The notes beneath the pieces were generated by a model. That model did not search any database. It had not been told where the DNA came from and saw only the letters and a program-made list of their open reading frames with translations. Of a stretch of DNA of 7,469 bases, positions 1-7,288 are shown piece after piece. Each line of letters opens with the position of its first letter. Position 1 is the first letter of the stretch. Source of the stretch: Cryomorphaceae bacterium (lineage in GTDB: Bacteria; Bacteroidota; Bacteroidia; Flavobacteriales; Schleiferiaceae); the NCBI GenBank assembly GCA_013911625.1, contig JACESW010000058.1, positions 1 through 7,469 of the forward strand. Direction: 5' to 3'. The position numbers and the translations under genes were made by a program.

Positions 1-1565
1 ATACCGTAGCCTTCTGTGGTTCGTGGTTAAACTACCAAGTACGCTACAACTCGACCTGTGAGAGTTCCCTAGATTCAGGATTCTTCTCGGACAAGACAGC
101 ACCTTCAGCAGTAGTCTTTGACTCTGTAACAGTGGCTGGTGGGAATCTTAGTGCTCTTGCATGGAAATCATCGAGCGACAGTGATGTCGTATACTACGTC
201 ATCTATAGAGAGGATAACAGTGGTTTCTTTGTTCCTATTGATTCTATCCCTGCTTCAGATTGGGCAACTTCAATGCCTTGGGTTTACAACTTGAGTAATG
301 CAGAAAACCAGAGCGAGAACTTTGTGGTAACTGCTGTGGATAGTTGTGGTAACCAAAGCTCTGTAGGAAACACCATACCTTCTAGTTCTATTCACTTACA
401 GATTGGTATTGACCCATGTGACGGCTATGCTCGTTTGCGTTGGGGTACGTACAAGACTTGGACACAGACACAGCCGCTAGAGTACAATCTTTACGCCGAC
501 ATCACTGACCCAGTGGGTGGTACCATTTCGGGAGTATTGCTCAAAGGCGGAACTTTAGATACAGCCTTCAACCACTACGGTATTATTAACGGATACACCT
601 ACTGTTATTACGTAAAAGCCGTAGACACAACTAGAACAGTTACGTCTACCTCAAATCGTGTATGTAATAGTTCTGCAGTGGTTCAAGGTTCACGTGTACT
701 TTACTTAGGTAGAGCCTCTGTAAACAGCCAGAACGGTGTGGATATGTATGCTTACATAGATAAAGATGCAGATGTGATTGATTATCAGATCCAACGTGCA
801 GACGATGAGATTGGGCCGTATTTGACTATCGGTAATGTTGCTAAACCGGCCTTAGGTCCGTGGGAGGTGAAGTTTGTCGATTATACGGCTGATCCGATGT
901 CACGCAGCTACTACTACCGTATTTCTTCTCGTGATTCGTGTGGATCATTGGATACCATCTCGAATTTGGCGACCAATATTCTTTTAAATGTCGAAGCTGT
1001 AGGCAACCTAACGTGTGCTTTGAGCTGGACGCCATACCGCGATTTTGACGGCGGTGTGGAAGAATACGAAATCTACCGTTCTTCGGACGGTGGAAATTCA
1101 TTCAATTACGTTACTTCTACCTTAGATACAGGGTTTATCGACGATATCAAGCCGTATTCTAACTCTAAGGGCAAGTTCTGTTACTACATTAAAGCAATTG
1201 CTGCTGACGGTATCATTCCGTGGAGAGACGAGTTTGGTATGAAGTTCAATGCGAGATCGAACGTAGCTTGTGCCGTTCACAAAGCACGTCTATGGTTCCC
1301 AACTGCATTTAACCCGAATTCAGACGTTGTAGAAAACAGAGTTTGGAAGCCACAAGGTGTCTTCGCCCGCCCAGACAGCTACACGCTGTTCATCATGGAC
1401 CGTTGGGGACAGGAAGTGTTCCGTACCACGACCATCGCTGAAGGATGGGACGGTAAGATTGGCGGTAAAGACGCAGGAATGGGCGTTTACACGTATTACG
1501 TGAAATATCGTTCTATAGAAGATGTGCCAATTGAGGAGCGTGGCAACTTCACTTTGCTCTATTAA
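1..1565 (+). CDS. Secreted multi-module protein with T9SS type B C-terminal sorting domain (5' partial)
   Basis: The frame is open from the left edge (first full codon at 3), so the gene begins outside the window. The GTG at 132 is only an internal valine codon. The visible 520 residues contain about four fibronectin-III-like modules of roughly 95-100 residues (near 44-130, 130-226, 226-328, 329-427). They share W/L-x-W, Y-x-I-Y-R and Y-Y-V/I-K-A strand patterns, and VDSCG/RDSCG recurs. Residues 1-40 look like the tail of another module. The last 93 residues match the gliding-motility-associated type B sorting domain: FPTAFNPNSD, then Y-x-L-F-I-M-D-R-W-G-Q-E-V-F, GWDGK, GVYTYYVKY and a terminal GNFTLLY. 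In this family the domain directs export across the outer membrane through the type IX system, and the Fn3-like modules act as spacers or adhesion units. The substrate or ligand is unknown. The PNGDGxND loop typical of the family is degenerate. The family call is confident; the biological role is not known. Confidence 0.88.
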   Translation, partial: TVAFCGSWLNYQVRYNSTCESSLDSGFFSDKTAPSAVVFDSVTVAGGNLSALAWKSSSDSDVVYYVIYREDNSGFFVPIDSIPASDWATSMPWVYNLSNAENQSENFVVTAVDSCGNQSSVGNTIPSSSIHLQIGIDPCDGYARLRWGTYKTWTQTQPLEYNLYADITDPVGGTISGVLLKGGTLDTAFNHYGIINGYTYCYYVKAVDTTRTVTSTSNRVCNSSAVVQGSRVLYLGRASVNSQNGVDMYAYIDKDADVIDYQIQRADDEIGPYLTIGNVAKPALGPWEVKFVDYTADPMSRSYYYRISSRDSCGSLDTISNLATNILLNVEAVGNLTCALSWTPYRDFDGGVEEYEIYRSSDGGNSFNYVTSTLDTGFIDDIKPYSNSKGKFCYYIKAIAADGIIPWRDEFGMKFNARSNVACAVHKARLWFPTAFNPNSDVVENRVWKPQGVFARPDSYTLFIMDRWGQEVFRTTTIAEGWDGKIGGKDAGMGVYTYYVKYRSIEDVPIEERGNFTLLY

Positions 1566-1581
1566 TTGTTAAGATTTCATA

Positions 1582-1618
1582 AAACATTACGGGCGGCCAT
1601 TGGCCGCCCGTAATGTTT
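1582..1618 (+). terminator. Perfect 17-bp inverted repeat, probable intrinsic terminator
   Basis: The arms at 1582-1598 and 1602-1618 are exactly complementary around an ATT loop, with a GC-rich core (GGGCGGCC/GGCCGCCC). The hairpin starts 17 bp after the stop codon of the secreted-protein gene and lies before guaB, where transcription should end. The right arm ends in TTT and then gives way to CG, so the U tract is short. A-rich sequence precedes the left arm. The near symmetry means it could also work on the other strand or protect an mRNA 3' end. Confidence 0.82.
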
Positions 1619-1631
1619 CGTAGAAATTGCT

Positions 1632-1639
1632 TAATTTTG
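1632..1639 (+). promoter_or_regulatory. Putative guaB promoter, Bacteroidota -7 element TAATTTTG
   Basis: TAATTTTG fits the TAnnTTTG -7 consensus known for the primary sigma factor of Bacteroidota. It sits 13 bp beyond the terminator hairpin and 24 bp before the guaB ATG at 1664, which would put the transcription start near 1643-1647 and give a leader of about 20 nt. No convincing TTG -33 element lies at the usual spacing, because the terminator arm occupies that region. The placement is good, but the evidence rests on one short motif. Confidence 0.45.
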
Positions 1640-1642
1640 GGC

Positions 1643-1662
1643 GCAATTCAAATCGGAATTGC
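1643..1662. promoter_or_regulatory. 7-bp dyad between guaB promoter and start codon
   Basis: GCAATTC (1643-1649) and GAATTGC (1656-1662) are perfect inverted repeats separated by 6 bp, ending one base before the guaB ATG. A further AATTGC copy lies at 1625-1630, upstream of the -7 element. The dyad could be a protein-binding operator or a small hairpin over the translation start. A function is not shown, and chance occurrence in AT-rich sequence remains possible. Confidence 0.35.
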
Positions 1663-1663
1663 A

Positions 1664-3136
1664 ATGTCAGATTCAACGAACAAAGTAATAGGCTTAGGCC
1701 TTACTTACGACGACGTACTCCTCGTTCCTAACTATTCAGAAGTTCTTCCACGCGATGTGGATTTATCTTCCAAAGTGACTCGTAACATCGAGCTAAAAAC
1801 TCCCATCATTTCTGCTGCCATGGATACAGTGACGGAAAGTGCTATGGCTATTGCTATAGCGCAGGAAGGAGGAATAGGAGTTATTCATAAGAATATGACC
1901 ATCGAACAACAAGCGATAGAGGTTCGTAAGGTAAAGCGCGCCGAAAGTGGGATGATACTAGATCCAGTTACGCTTTTAAAAGATGCGACAGTCGCTGATG
2001 CAAAGGCTATGATGGCCGAATTTAAGATTGGGGGTGTTCCGGTAATCAATGAAGCTAAAAACCTTATTGGTATCATTACGAATCGCGATTTGCGCTTTGA
2101 AAAGGATAACGATCGTTTGATTGATGAAGTAATGACCAAGGATAACTTAATTACAGCCACTCCTGATACTACTATGGAGCAAGCCGAGGCCATCCTTCAA
2201 GAACACAAGATTGAGAAATTACCGGTACTCGATTCAAAGAATCAGCTTGTAGGTTTGATCACCTACCGTGATATCACGAAAAACAGAGTAAAACCGAACG
2301 CGAATAAAGACAAATATGGACGTTTGCGTGTTGCAGCGGCTGTAGGTGTTACAGGAGACGTTGCAGAGCGCGTAGGCGCTTTGTACGAAAGTGGTGTAGA
2401 TGCGGTAATTATCGATACGGCGCATGGACACACTAAAGGTGTCGTGACAGCTTTGCAAAGCGTGAAAGCCAAATTCCCAGAACTTGATGTAGTGGTGGGA
2501 AATATTGCAACTCCAGAAGCGGCCTTGTACCTCATGGAGGCAGGTGCTGATGCAGTAAAAGTTGGAATCGGACCGGGTTCAATTTGTACTACAAGAATTG
2601 TTGCTGGTGTAGGTTTCCCGCAATTGAGTGCAGTAATGGAGGTCGCAAAAGCCATTGACGGACGTATTCCTGTAATTGCTGATGGAGGAATTCGTTTTAC
2701 CGGTGATATTGTTAAAGCCCTCGCTGCAGGCGCAGACTGTGTGATGCTCGGTTCTATGTTCGCTGGGACCAAAGAAAGTCCAGGTGAAACTGTTATTTAC
2801 GAAGGTAGAAAGTACAAGACCTACCGTGGTATGGGATCAGTAGAGGCCATGTCAGACGGTTCTAAAGACAGATACTTCCAAGACGTGGAAGACGATGTCA
2901 AAAAATTAGTACCAGAAGGTATTGTTGGACGCGTGCCGTATAAAGGAGAAGTTGGGGAAGTAATGTACCAATTCATAGGCGGACTTCGTGCCGGGATGGG
3001 ATACTGTGGTTCGAAAGATGTACCTACGTTGAAAAAATCGGCCCGCTTTATTCAAATAACGGCGGCAGGTATGCAGGAAAGTCACCCGCACAACGTTAGT
3101 ATTACAAGAGAAGCTCCTAACTATAGTAGAAGATAA
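1664..3136 (+). CDS. guaB: IMP dehydrogenase (GuaB)
   Basis: The enzyme oxidises IMP to XMP with NAD+, the committed step of guanine nucleotide synthesis, in the cytoplasm. The 490-residue length is typical. Order: N-terminal barrel part with [10 protein letters not shown] (13-22) and the AAMDTVTES segment; two CBS domains (about 95-150 and 155-210), the usual nucleotide-sensing regulatory pair; then the rest of the barrel with DTAHGH (251-256), the catalytic loop [11 protein letters not shown] with Cys308, the phosphate-binding DGGIR (340-344), GSMFAGT, and the flap carrying the Arg-Tyr pair of KDRYFQ (403-404). All key residues are present. I chose ATG 1664 because it gives the family N-terminus. 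An in-frame ATG at 1613 would add 17 unrelated residues and lies inside the terminator arm, upstream of the -7 element. It is the first gene of a tight cluster; the next ATG abuts its TAA. Function is very secure. Confidence 0.97.
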   Translation: MSDSTNKVIGLGLTYDDVLLVPNYSEVLPRDVDLSSKVTRNIELKTPIISAAMDTVTESAMAIAIAQEGGIGVIHKNMTIEQQAIEVRKVKRAESGMILDPVTLLKDATVADAKAMMAEFKIGGVPVINEAKNLIGIITNRDLRFEKDNDRLIDEVMTKDNLITATPDTTMEQAEAILQEHKIEKLPVLDSKNQLVGLITYRDITKNRVKPNANKDKYGRLRVAAAVGVTGDVAERVGALYESGVDAVIIDTAHGHTKGVVTALQSVKAKFPELDVVVGNIATPEAALYLMEAGADAVKVGIGPGSICTTRIVAGVGFPQLSAVMEVAKAIDGRIPVIADGGIRFTGDIVKALAAGADCVMLGSMFAGTKESPGETVIYEGRKYKTYRGMGSVEAMSDGSKDRYFQDVEDDVKKLVPEGIVGRVPYKGEVGEVMYQFIGGLRAGMGYCGSKDVPTLKKSARFIQITAAGMQESHPHNVSITREAPNYSRR

Positions 3137-5128
3137 ATGATGAAGAAAATCATTCTTATCGCCATCTGTTTTTTTGGCGTACAAATTCAGGCTCAAGAAG
3201 TATTGTTTACTGTTGGTAACCAGACCGTTACAGCAGAAGAATTCAAAGCCGTTTATGAGAAAAACAAAGGCGTAGGAAATGCAGTGGATCCAAAAACTCC
3301 AGAAGAGTACTTGGATTTATATGTGCGTTTTAAACTAAAAATTGCTGAGGCATTTGAGCAAAAGAGAGATACCGCTGCCAAATTTGTGAAAGAGTTTGGT
3401 GGGTACAGAGCGCAATTGGCAAAGCCATATCTAAGTGATGCGGGATCTGAAGATGCATTGATCAAGGAAGCCTACGGCCGTATGTCGCAAGAAGTACGTG
3501 CTGCACACATTATGTTCGAGCTTGCTTCTAGTGCATTGCCGTCGGACACGCTCCGCGTGTACAAGGCTATGATGGAATTGCGCGATGAAATAGAGAGCGG
3601 TAAACTCTCTTTCGAGGATGCTGCGCGCTCTAAAAGTGCAGATACTTGGAGTGCCAAGCAGGGCGGCGATCTAGGCTATTTCACTGTTTTCAATATGGTA
3701 TACCCTTTTGAATCGGGTGCATACGATCAAGAAATCGGTTCAGTAAGTAAACCTATTCGTTCTCAATTTGGGTACCACTTGATTAAAACGATTGATAAGC
3801 GTCCGGCGAGCGGTACTGTTCGTGTTCGTCAAATCTTTTTTGCTGCTGGTGAAAAGGCTAAATTGGCTGAAAAGCAGCGTGCAGAGCGCAGTGCGCAAGA
3901 GATCTATACTCGTCTGCAGAACGGTGAAGAATTCGGAGCATTAGTCTCATTTAGTGAAGATAGAAAAACGAAAGATCGAGGCGGTGAGATGCCGGCGTTC
4001 GGATTGAACAAAATGATGCCGTCGTTTGAAAATGCAGCCTTTGCTTTAGAGGAACCAGGCGACTTCTCAGCACCGATCCAAACAAATATTGGTTGGCACG
4101 TTATCCAATTGATTGAAAAGAAGCCGTTGCCTGATTTTGAGTCCTTAGAGAAGGAGATCAAATCGAAGGTAAAACGCGATTCTAGAAGTCAAGTTGGCGC
4201 AAAGAAATTCGTGAATACGCTTAAGCGCAATTATAACTTCACGGTAAATGAAAGAAACTACAGACGCACAGTTGCACTGGTCGATGCAGCGAAATTTGCG
4301 GCAGGCCAATGGGAAGCTCCAAGCGTCAAAACCGATAGAGTAGTAGCGACCTATGCTGATGCTGAGCTACGCCAAAGTACAGTACTCGCATTTTGGGCAA
4401 AAAATCAAAAACCTCAAACTGCTGAGGGTGTGGAAGAATACCTTCGATTATTGTTCAATGTCGTAAGCAATGATAACATTATTGCCTACGAAGACAGTCA
4501 GTTGGAGGCAAAATACCCGGATTTCAGAAATTTGGTAAGAGAATACCGTGAAGGAATTCTGTTGTTTGACCTTACCCAGGAGGAAGTTTGGGATAAAGCA
4601 GCGAAGGATAGTGTGGGCATTTATAACCACTACCAGAAGATCAAAAACAACTTTACTTGGGACGATCGTATCAGCTATAAACTATGGGTAGCACAGAACG
4701 AGAAGGACGCCAAGAAAATTGCGAGATGGGTAACTAAGGGTAAAATAGATAAACTCAATGAATTCTTGACTTCGAACGATGCCTTAGCTGTTGCAGTATC
4801 AGAAGGTACCGCGCAACAGAAGGACGAAGAGGTGTTTCAGAATCGAGAAATTACGGGGACGGGTTTAATTGGCACCGAAGTCTCGAGCCTATGGAATACA
4901 TCTCCAGGTGTTCACGGTCCAATTGCCTTCAACGAAGGTTTTGCTGTGTTACAGACTATAGACTACTTACCTGCGGGACCCAAAGCTCTGAACGAAGTTA
5001 AAGGTTTAGTGATTGCAAGCTATCAGAACGAGCTTGAAGAAAAGTGGGTGGCTACTTTACAAGACAAATTTGAGGTTTCAATTAACGAAAGTGTGAAAGA
5101 GAAACTCTTCGCAGAGCTTGCTGACTAA
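3137..5128 (+). CDS. Periplasmic peptidyl-prolyl cis-trans isomerase with two parvulin domains (PpiC/SurA-PpiD family)
   Basis: Predicted periplasmic foldase of 663 residues that helps secreted and outer-membrane proteins fold. A signal peptide is clear: MMKK, a hydrophobic core (IILIAICFFGV) and a likely cleavage after AQ near residue 20. A SurA/PpiD-like helical part follows. Parvulin domain 1 (about 115-224) has both family histidines, in AAHIMF (His124) and FGYHLI (His214), plus the GGDLGYF turn, so it may be the active one. Domain 2 (about 226-330) keeps His321 in GWHVIQ but has Gln232 in place of the first histidine. The C-terminal third is less conserved; residues about 506-612 resemble a decayed third parvulin unit. 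The ATG directly follows the guaB stop (TAAATG); an ATG one codon later is an equal candidate. Spacing argues for co-transcription and coupled translation. Exact clients are unknown, so I give no symbol. Confidence 0.9.
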   Translation: MMKKIILIAICFFGVQIQAQEVLFTVGNQTVTAEEFKAVYEKNKGVGNAVDPKTPEEYLDLYVRFKLKIAEAFEQKRDTAAKFVKEFGGYRAQLAKPYLSDAGSEDALIKEAYGRMSQEVRAAHIMFELASSALPSDTLRVYKAMMELRDEIESGKLSFEDAARSKSADTWSAKQGGDLGYFTVFNMVYPFESGAYDQEIGSVSKPIRSQFGYHLIKTIDKRPASGTVRVRQIFFAAGEKAKLAEKQRAERSAQEIYTRLQNGEEFGALVSFSEDRKTKDRGGEMPAFGLNKMMPSFENAAFALEEPGDFSAPIQTNIGWHVIQLIEKKPLPDFESLEKEIKSKVKRDSRSQVGAKKFVNTLKRNYNFTVNERNYRRTVALVDAAKFAAGQWEAPSVKTDRVVATYADAELRQSTVLAFWAKNQKPQTAEGVEEYLRLLFNVVSNDNIIAYEDSQLEAKYPDFRNLVREYREGILLFDLTQEEVWDKAAKDSVGIYNHYQKIKNNFTWDDRISYKLWVAQNEKDAKKIARWVTKGKIDKLNEFLTSNDALAVAVSEGTAQQKDEEVFQNREITGTGLIGTEVSSLWNTSPGVHGPIAFNEGFAVLQTIDYLPAGPKALNEVKGLVIASYQNELEEKWVATLQDKFEVSINESVKEKLFAELAD

Positions 5129-5967
5129 TGAGATGTATCCCTGTCATAGTTGCACTAAGCCTTATTTCTTGCGGTCAAACTTTGACGCGCAATGACGAGG
5201 TTGTGGCACAACTAGGCGGGAAAGAACTCTTGCTAGAGGATATTGAAGACCAGTTGCCAAAGGCCGGGACTTTAGCTGAAGCGGATAGTATAGCGCTTGT
5301 TCAGACCATAGCTCGAAATTGGGCGAAAAATGAATTATTGGTTGAGGCTGCAGAATTCAATCTAAAGGCAGATTTAAGAGATTTCGAAGATCTTGTAAGG
5401 CAGTACAGAAACGACTTACTTAAACATGCTTATATCGAACGGTATGTAAGTGAGAACCTAGATACCAATGTCAGTGACGAAGAAGTCGCTGCCTATTACG
5501 AGGAGAATCAAAGCAATTTTGAGCTTAAAGAGAGTATAGTTCGTGCACAATACACAGCCGTGCCGCTTGAGGCGCAGAAAATAAAAGAGGCAAAGCGCTG
5601 GTTTAAATCCCGCAGCCAGGAGAGCAAGTATTTGGATTGGATCGAAGTTTTCGCCACTAAACAAAGTGCATACACGGATTCTTCATGGGTTCCTTTAGAC
5701 GATTTTCTCAATGATATCCCTTTGGAATCTAGCAACCCGTACAGCTATCTAAAACGTGCACCAAGGTTTACTTGTGAGGACACAGTTATGGTGTATTTTG
5801 TCAGTGTGAACGACATACGAATTGAAAACAGTTATTCGCCACTAGAATATGTGCGTGAAAACATAAGAAACATGATCCTCAACAAGCGCCGATTGGAGCT
5901 TATTGAGCGCATCGGAGAAAACATAATAGCAAATGCAATTGAAAAAGGCGACTTACTTATTCCTTAG
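5128..5967 (+). CDS. SurA/PpiD-like lipoprotein with degenerate parvulin region
   Basis: The 279-residue protein has a short lipoprotein signal: a hydrophobic stretch ending in LISC, with Cys15 as the predicted lipidated residue, then GQTLTRNDE. There is no acidic or lysine-rich run right after the cysteine, so I infer that it stays facing the periplasm rather than the cell surface. Residues 23-125 look like a SurA-type N-terminal domain: EVVAQLGGKELLLEDIE, a helix with WAKNELLVEAA, then VSDEEVAAYYEENQSNF, the usual lead into a parvulin domain. The parvulin region (about 135-235) is decayed: HIL is replaced by AQYTAV and the FGYH segment is absent. A charged helix ends the protein. It is probably a chaperone or tether rather than an isomerase. 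The start overlaps the upstream stop by one base (TAATG), and an in-frame TGA at 5122 rules out an earlier start. Family membership rests on pattern and context. Confidence 0.78.
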   Translation: MRCIPVIVALSLISCGQTLTRNDEVVAQLGGKELLLEDIEDQLPKAGTLAEADSIALVQTIARNWAKNELLVEAAEFNLKADLRDFEDLVRQYRNDLLKHAYIERYVSENLDTNVSDEEVAAYYEENQSNFELKESIVRAQYTAVPLEAQKIKEAKRWFKSRSQESKYLDWIEVFATKQSAYTDSSWVPLDDFLNDIPLESSNPYSYLKRAPRFTCEDTVMVYFVSVNDIRIENSYSPLEYVRENIRNMILNKRRLELIERIGENIIANAIEKGDLLIP

Positions 5968-7288
5968 TGTATTCGGGTTCATTTTTATGGCTCAAGGTCA
6001 ATCGCAGACCGTAGATGGTGTCGTAGCCATTGTGGGAGGTGATATTATTTTGAAGAGCGAGGTGGACGAGCAATACGATATTATGCGTCGTCAAAACTTT
6101 GGAGAAGAACTCAGCGAGTGTGCGGTCTTCGAAGAGTTGTTGTTCCAAAAACTACTTATTCACCACGCTGCCATTGATTCGGTAACTGTCGGCGAAGAAG
6201 AAGTAGAATCTAACATGGATCGCCGTATTGAGCAGCTCATCGCGCAAATGGGTGATCAGAAGAAGTTGGAGGAATTCTACGAGAAGTCCGTGGTAGAAAT
6301 TAAAGAAGATATGCGAACGCTCATTAGTGATCAGCTGACGGCTCAACGCATGCAAATGACGGTTGTAGAAGGTATAGAAGTCACCCCTTCAGAGGTTCGT
6401 GAGTACTACGAAAACCTTCCGCAGGACAGTATCCCCTTGATCAACGAAGAGGTAGAGCTTAGTCAAATTGTGAAGTATCCGGAGATTTCGAAAGAAGCAG
6501 AGCAGGAGGTGATAGAGAAGTTGAGATCATTAAAGGAGCGTATCGAAAACGGAACTTCCTTTTCTTCAATGGCTATATTGTATAGTGAAGATCCTGGATC
6601 AAACAAGAAAGGAGGAGAATACAAGGCTATTCAGCGCGGTGTTTTCGTCAAGGAATTCGAGGCCATTGCGTTCAATTTGAAGCGCGGTCAGATTAGTGAT
6701 CCATTTAAAACAGAGTTCGGTTATCATATTGTTCAACTGCTCGAGAAACGAGGAGAAGAGTTGGACTTGCGCCATATCCTGATAAAACCAAAGATGACTC
6801 AAGAGAACTTGCAGGAGGCTAAGAACTTCCTAGATAGTATCGCTGTAGCTATTAATAACGGTGATATGACCTTTGAAGAGGCCGCAAATAAGTATTCTGA
6901 GGATGAACAAACAAAGTTTAACGGGGGGCAGATGAGTAACTTCCAAAGCGGAAACAATCGATTTGAAGTAAGCGCGTTGGATAGAGGCCTATTTGCAGTG
7001 GTGAACAAAATGGAGCAAGGCGAGCTTTCTGAGACGGGTTATTTCCAAAGTCAGGACCAGCGAGAGGCATTCCGTATCGTTCGTCTTGACAAGAAGTTTG
7101 AGCCGCACAAAGCGAATCTGGACATCGACTTCACACGAATTAAAGGTTTTGCATTGCAAGAGAAACAAAGCAGAATTGTGGAGGAGTGGAAGGAAGAAAA
7201 ACTTGTAGAAACTTTCGTGAAAATCAACGTAGGGTATTTCTCATGCGACGAAACGCTTGCCAACTGGAACAGCAATAGAGATGACTGA
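5933..7288 (+). CDS. surA: SurA-type periplasmic chaperone / peptidyl-prolyl isomerase
   Basis: Predicted SurA homologue of 451 residues (E. coli SurA is 428), which would escort unfolded outer-membrane proteins across the periplasm. The signal peptide MQLKKATYLFLSVFGF ends with cleavage near AQG (residue 22). The SurA N-domain (about 26-150) opens with VDGVVAIVGGDIILKSEVDEQ, the classic family start. Parvulin 1 (173-273) has FGYHIVQLLEKRG (His264) but Gln178 where the first histidine is expected. Parvulin 2 (277-387) has LRHILIKP (His281) but REAFRIVRL where the second histidine is expected. The C-terminal segment (390-436) carries the HKANLDIDF stretch. The start lies 35 bp inside the lipoprotein gene in another frame. 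It is supported because those codons encode the signal peptide and no better start follows. The symbol is by family resemblance; chaperone function is more certain than isomerase activity. Confidence 0.9.
   Translation: MQLKKATYLFLSVFGFIFMAQGQSQTVDGVVAIVGGDIILKSEVDEQYDIMRRQNFGEELSECAVFEELLFQKLLIHHAAIDSVTVGEEEVESNMDRRIEQLIAQMGDQKKLEEFYEKSVVEIKEDMRTLISDQLTAQRMQMTVVEGIEVTPSEVREYYENLPQDSIPLINEEVELSQIVKYPEISKEAEQEVIEKLRSLKERIENGTSFSSMAILYSEDPGSNKKGGEYKAIQRGVFVKEFEAIAFNLKRGQISDPFKTEFGYHIVQLLEKRGEELDLRHILIKPKMTQENLQEAKNFLDSIAVAINNGDMTFEEAANKYSEDEQTKFNGGQMSNFQSGNNRFEVSALDRGLFAVVNKMEQGELSETGYFQSQDQREAFRIVRLDKKFEPHKANLDIDFTRIKGFALQEKQSRIVEEWKEEKLVETFVKINVGYFSCDETLANWNSNRDD

Noticed and set aside
132..134. 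GTG as the start of the first gene
   Set aside because: The frame stays open to the left edge with in-character module sequence, so this is an internal valine codon.
841..1101. 86-codon minus-strand open frame in the secreted-protein gene
   Set aside because: It is antisense to well-patterned Fn3-like sequence, and its composition is rich in His/Arg/Ser with no motif.
1582..1618. Long perfect inverted repeat as a mobile-element end or attachment site
   Set aside because: It is a single copy with a 3-nt loop located right after a stop codon, which fits a terminator; no transposase or target duplication is present.
2263..2772. 169-codon open frame on the minus strand inside guaB
   Set aside because: It lies wholly opposite a strongly conserved enzyme gene, its protein is low-complexity in Ala/Ser/Thr/Pro with no recognisable motif, and no promoter supports it.
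3169..3175. Run of seven T in the signal peptide of the 663-aa foldase as a phase-variable tract
   Set aside because: Seven bases is short for slippage, and the tract simply encodes Phe-Phe in a hydrophobic signal core.
2906..3196. Minus-strand open frame spanning the guaB / foldase junction
   Set aside because: Both strands cannot be explained better than by the two clear + strand genes; no family features seen.
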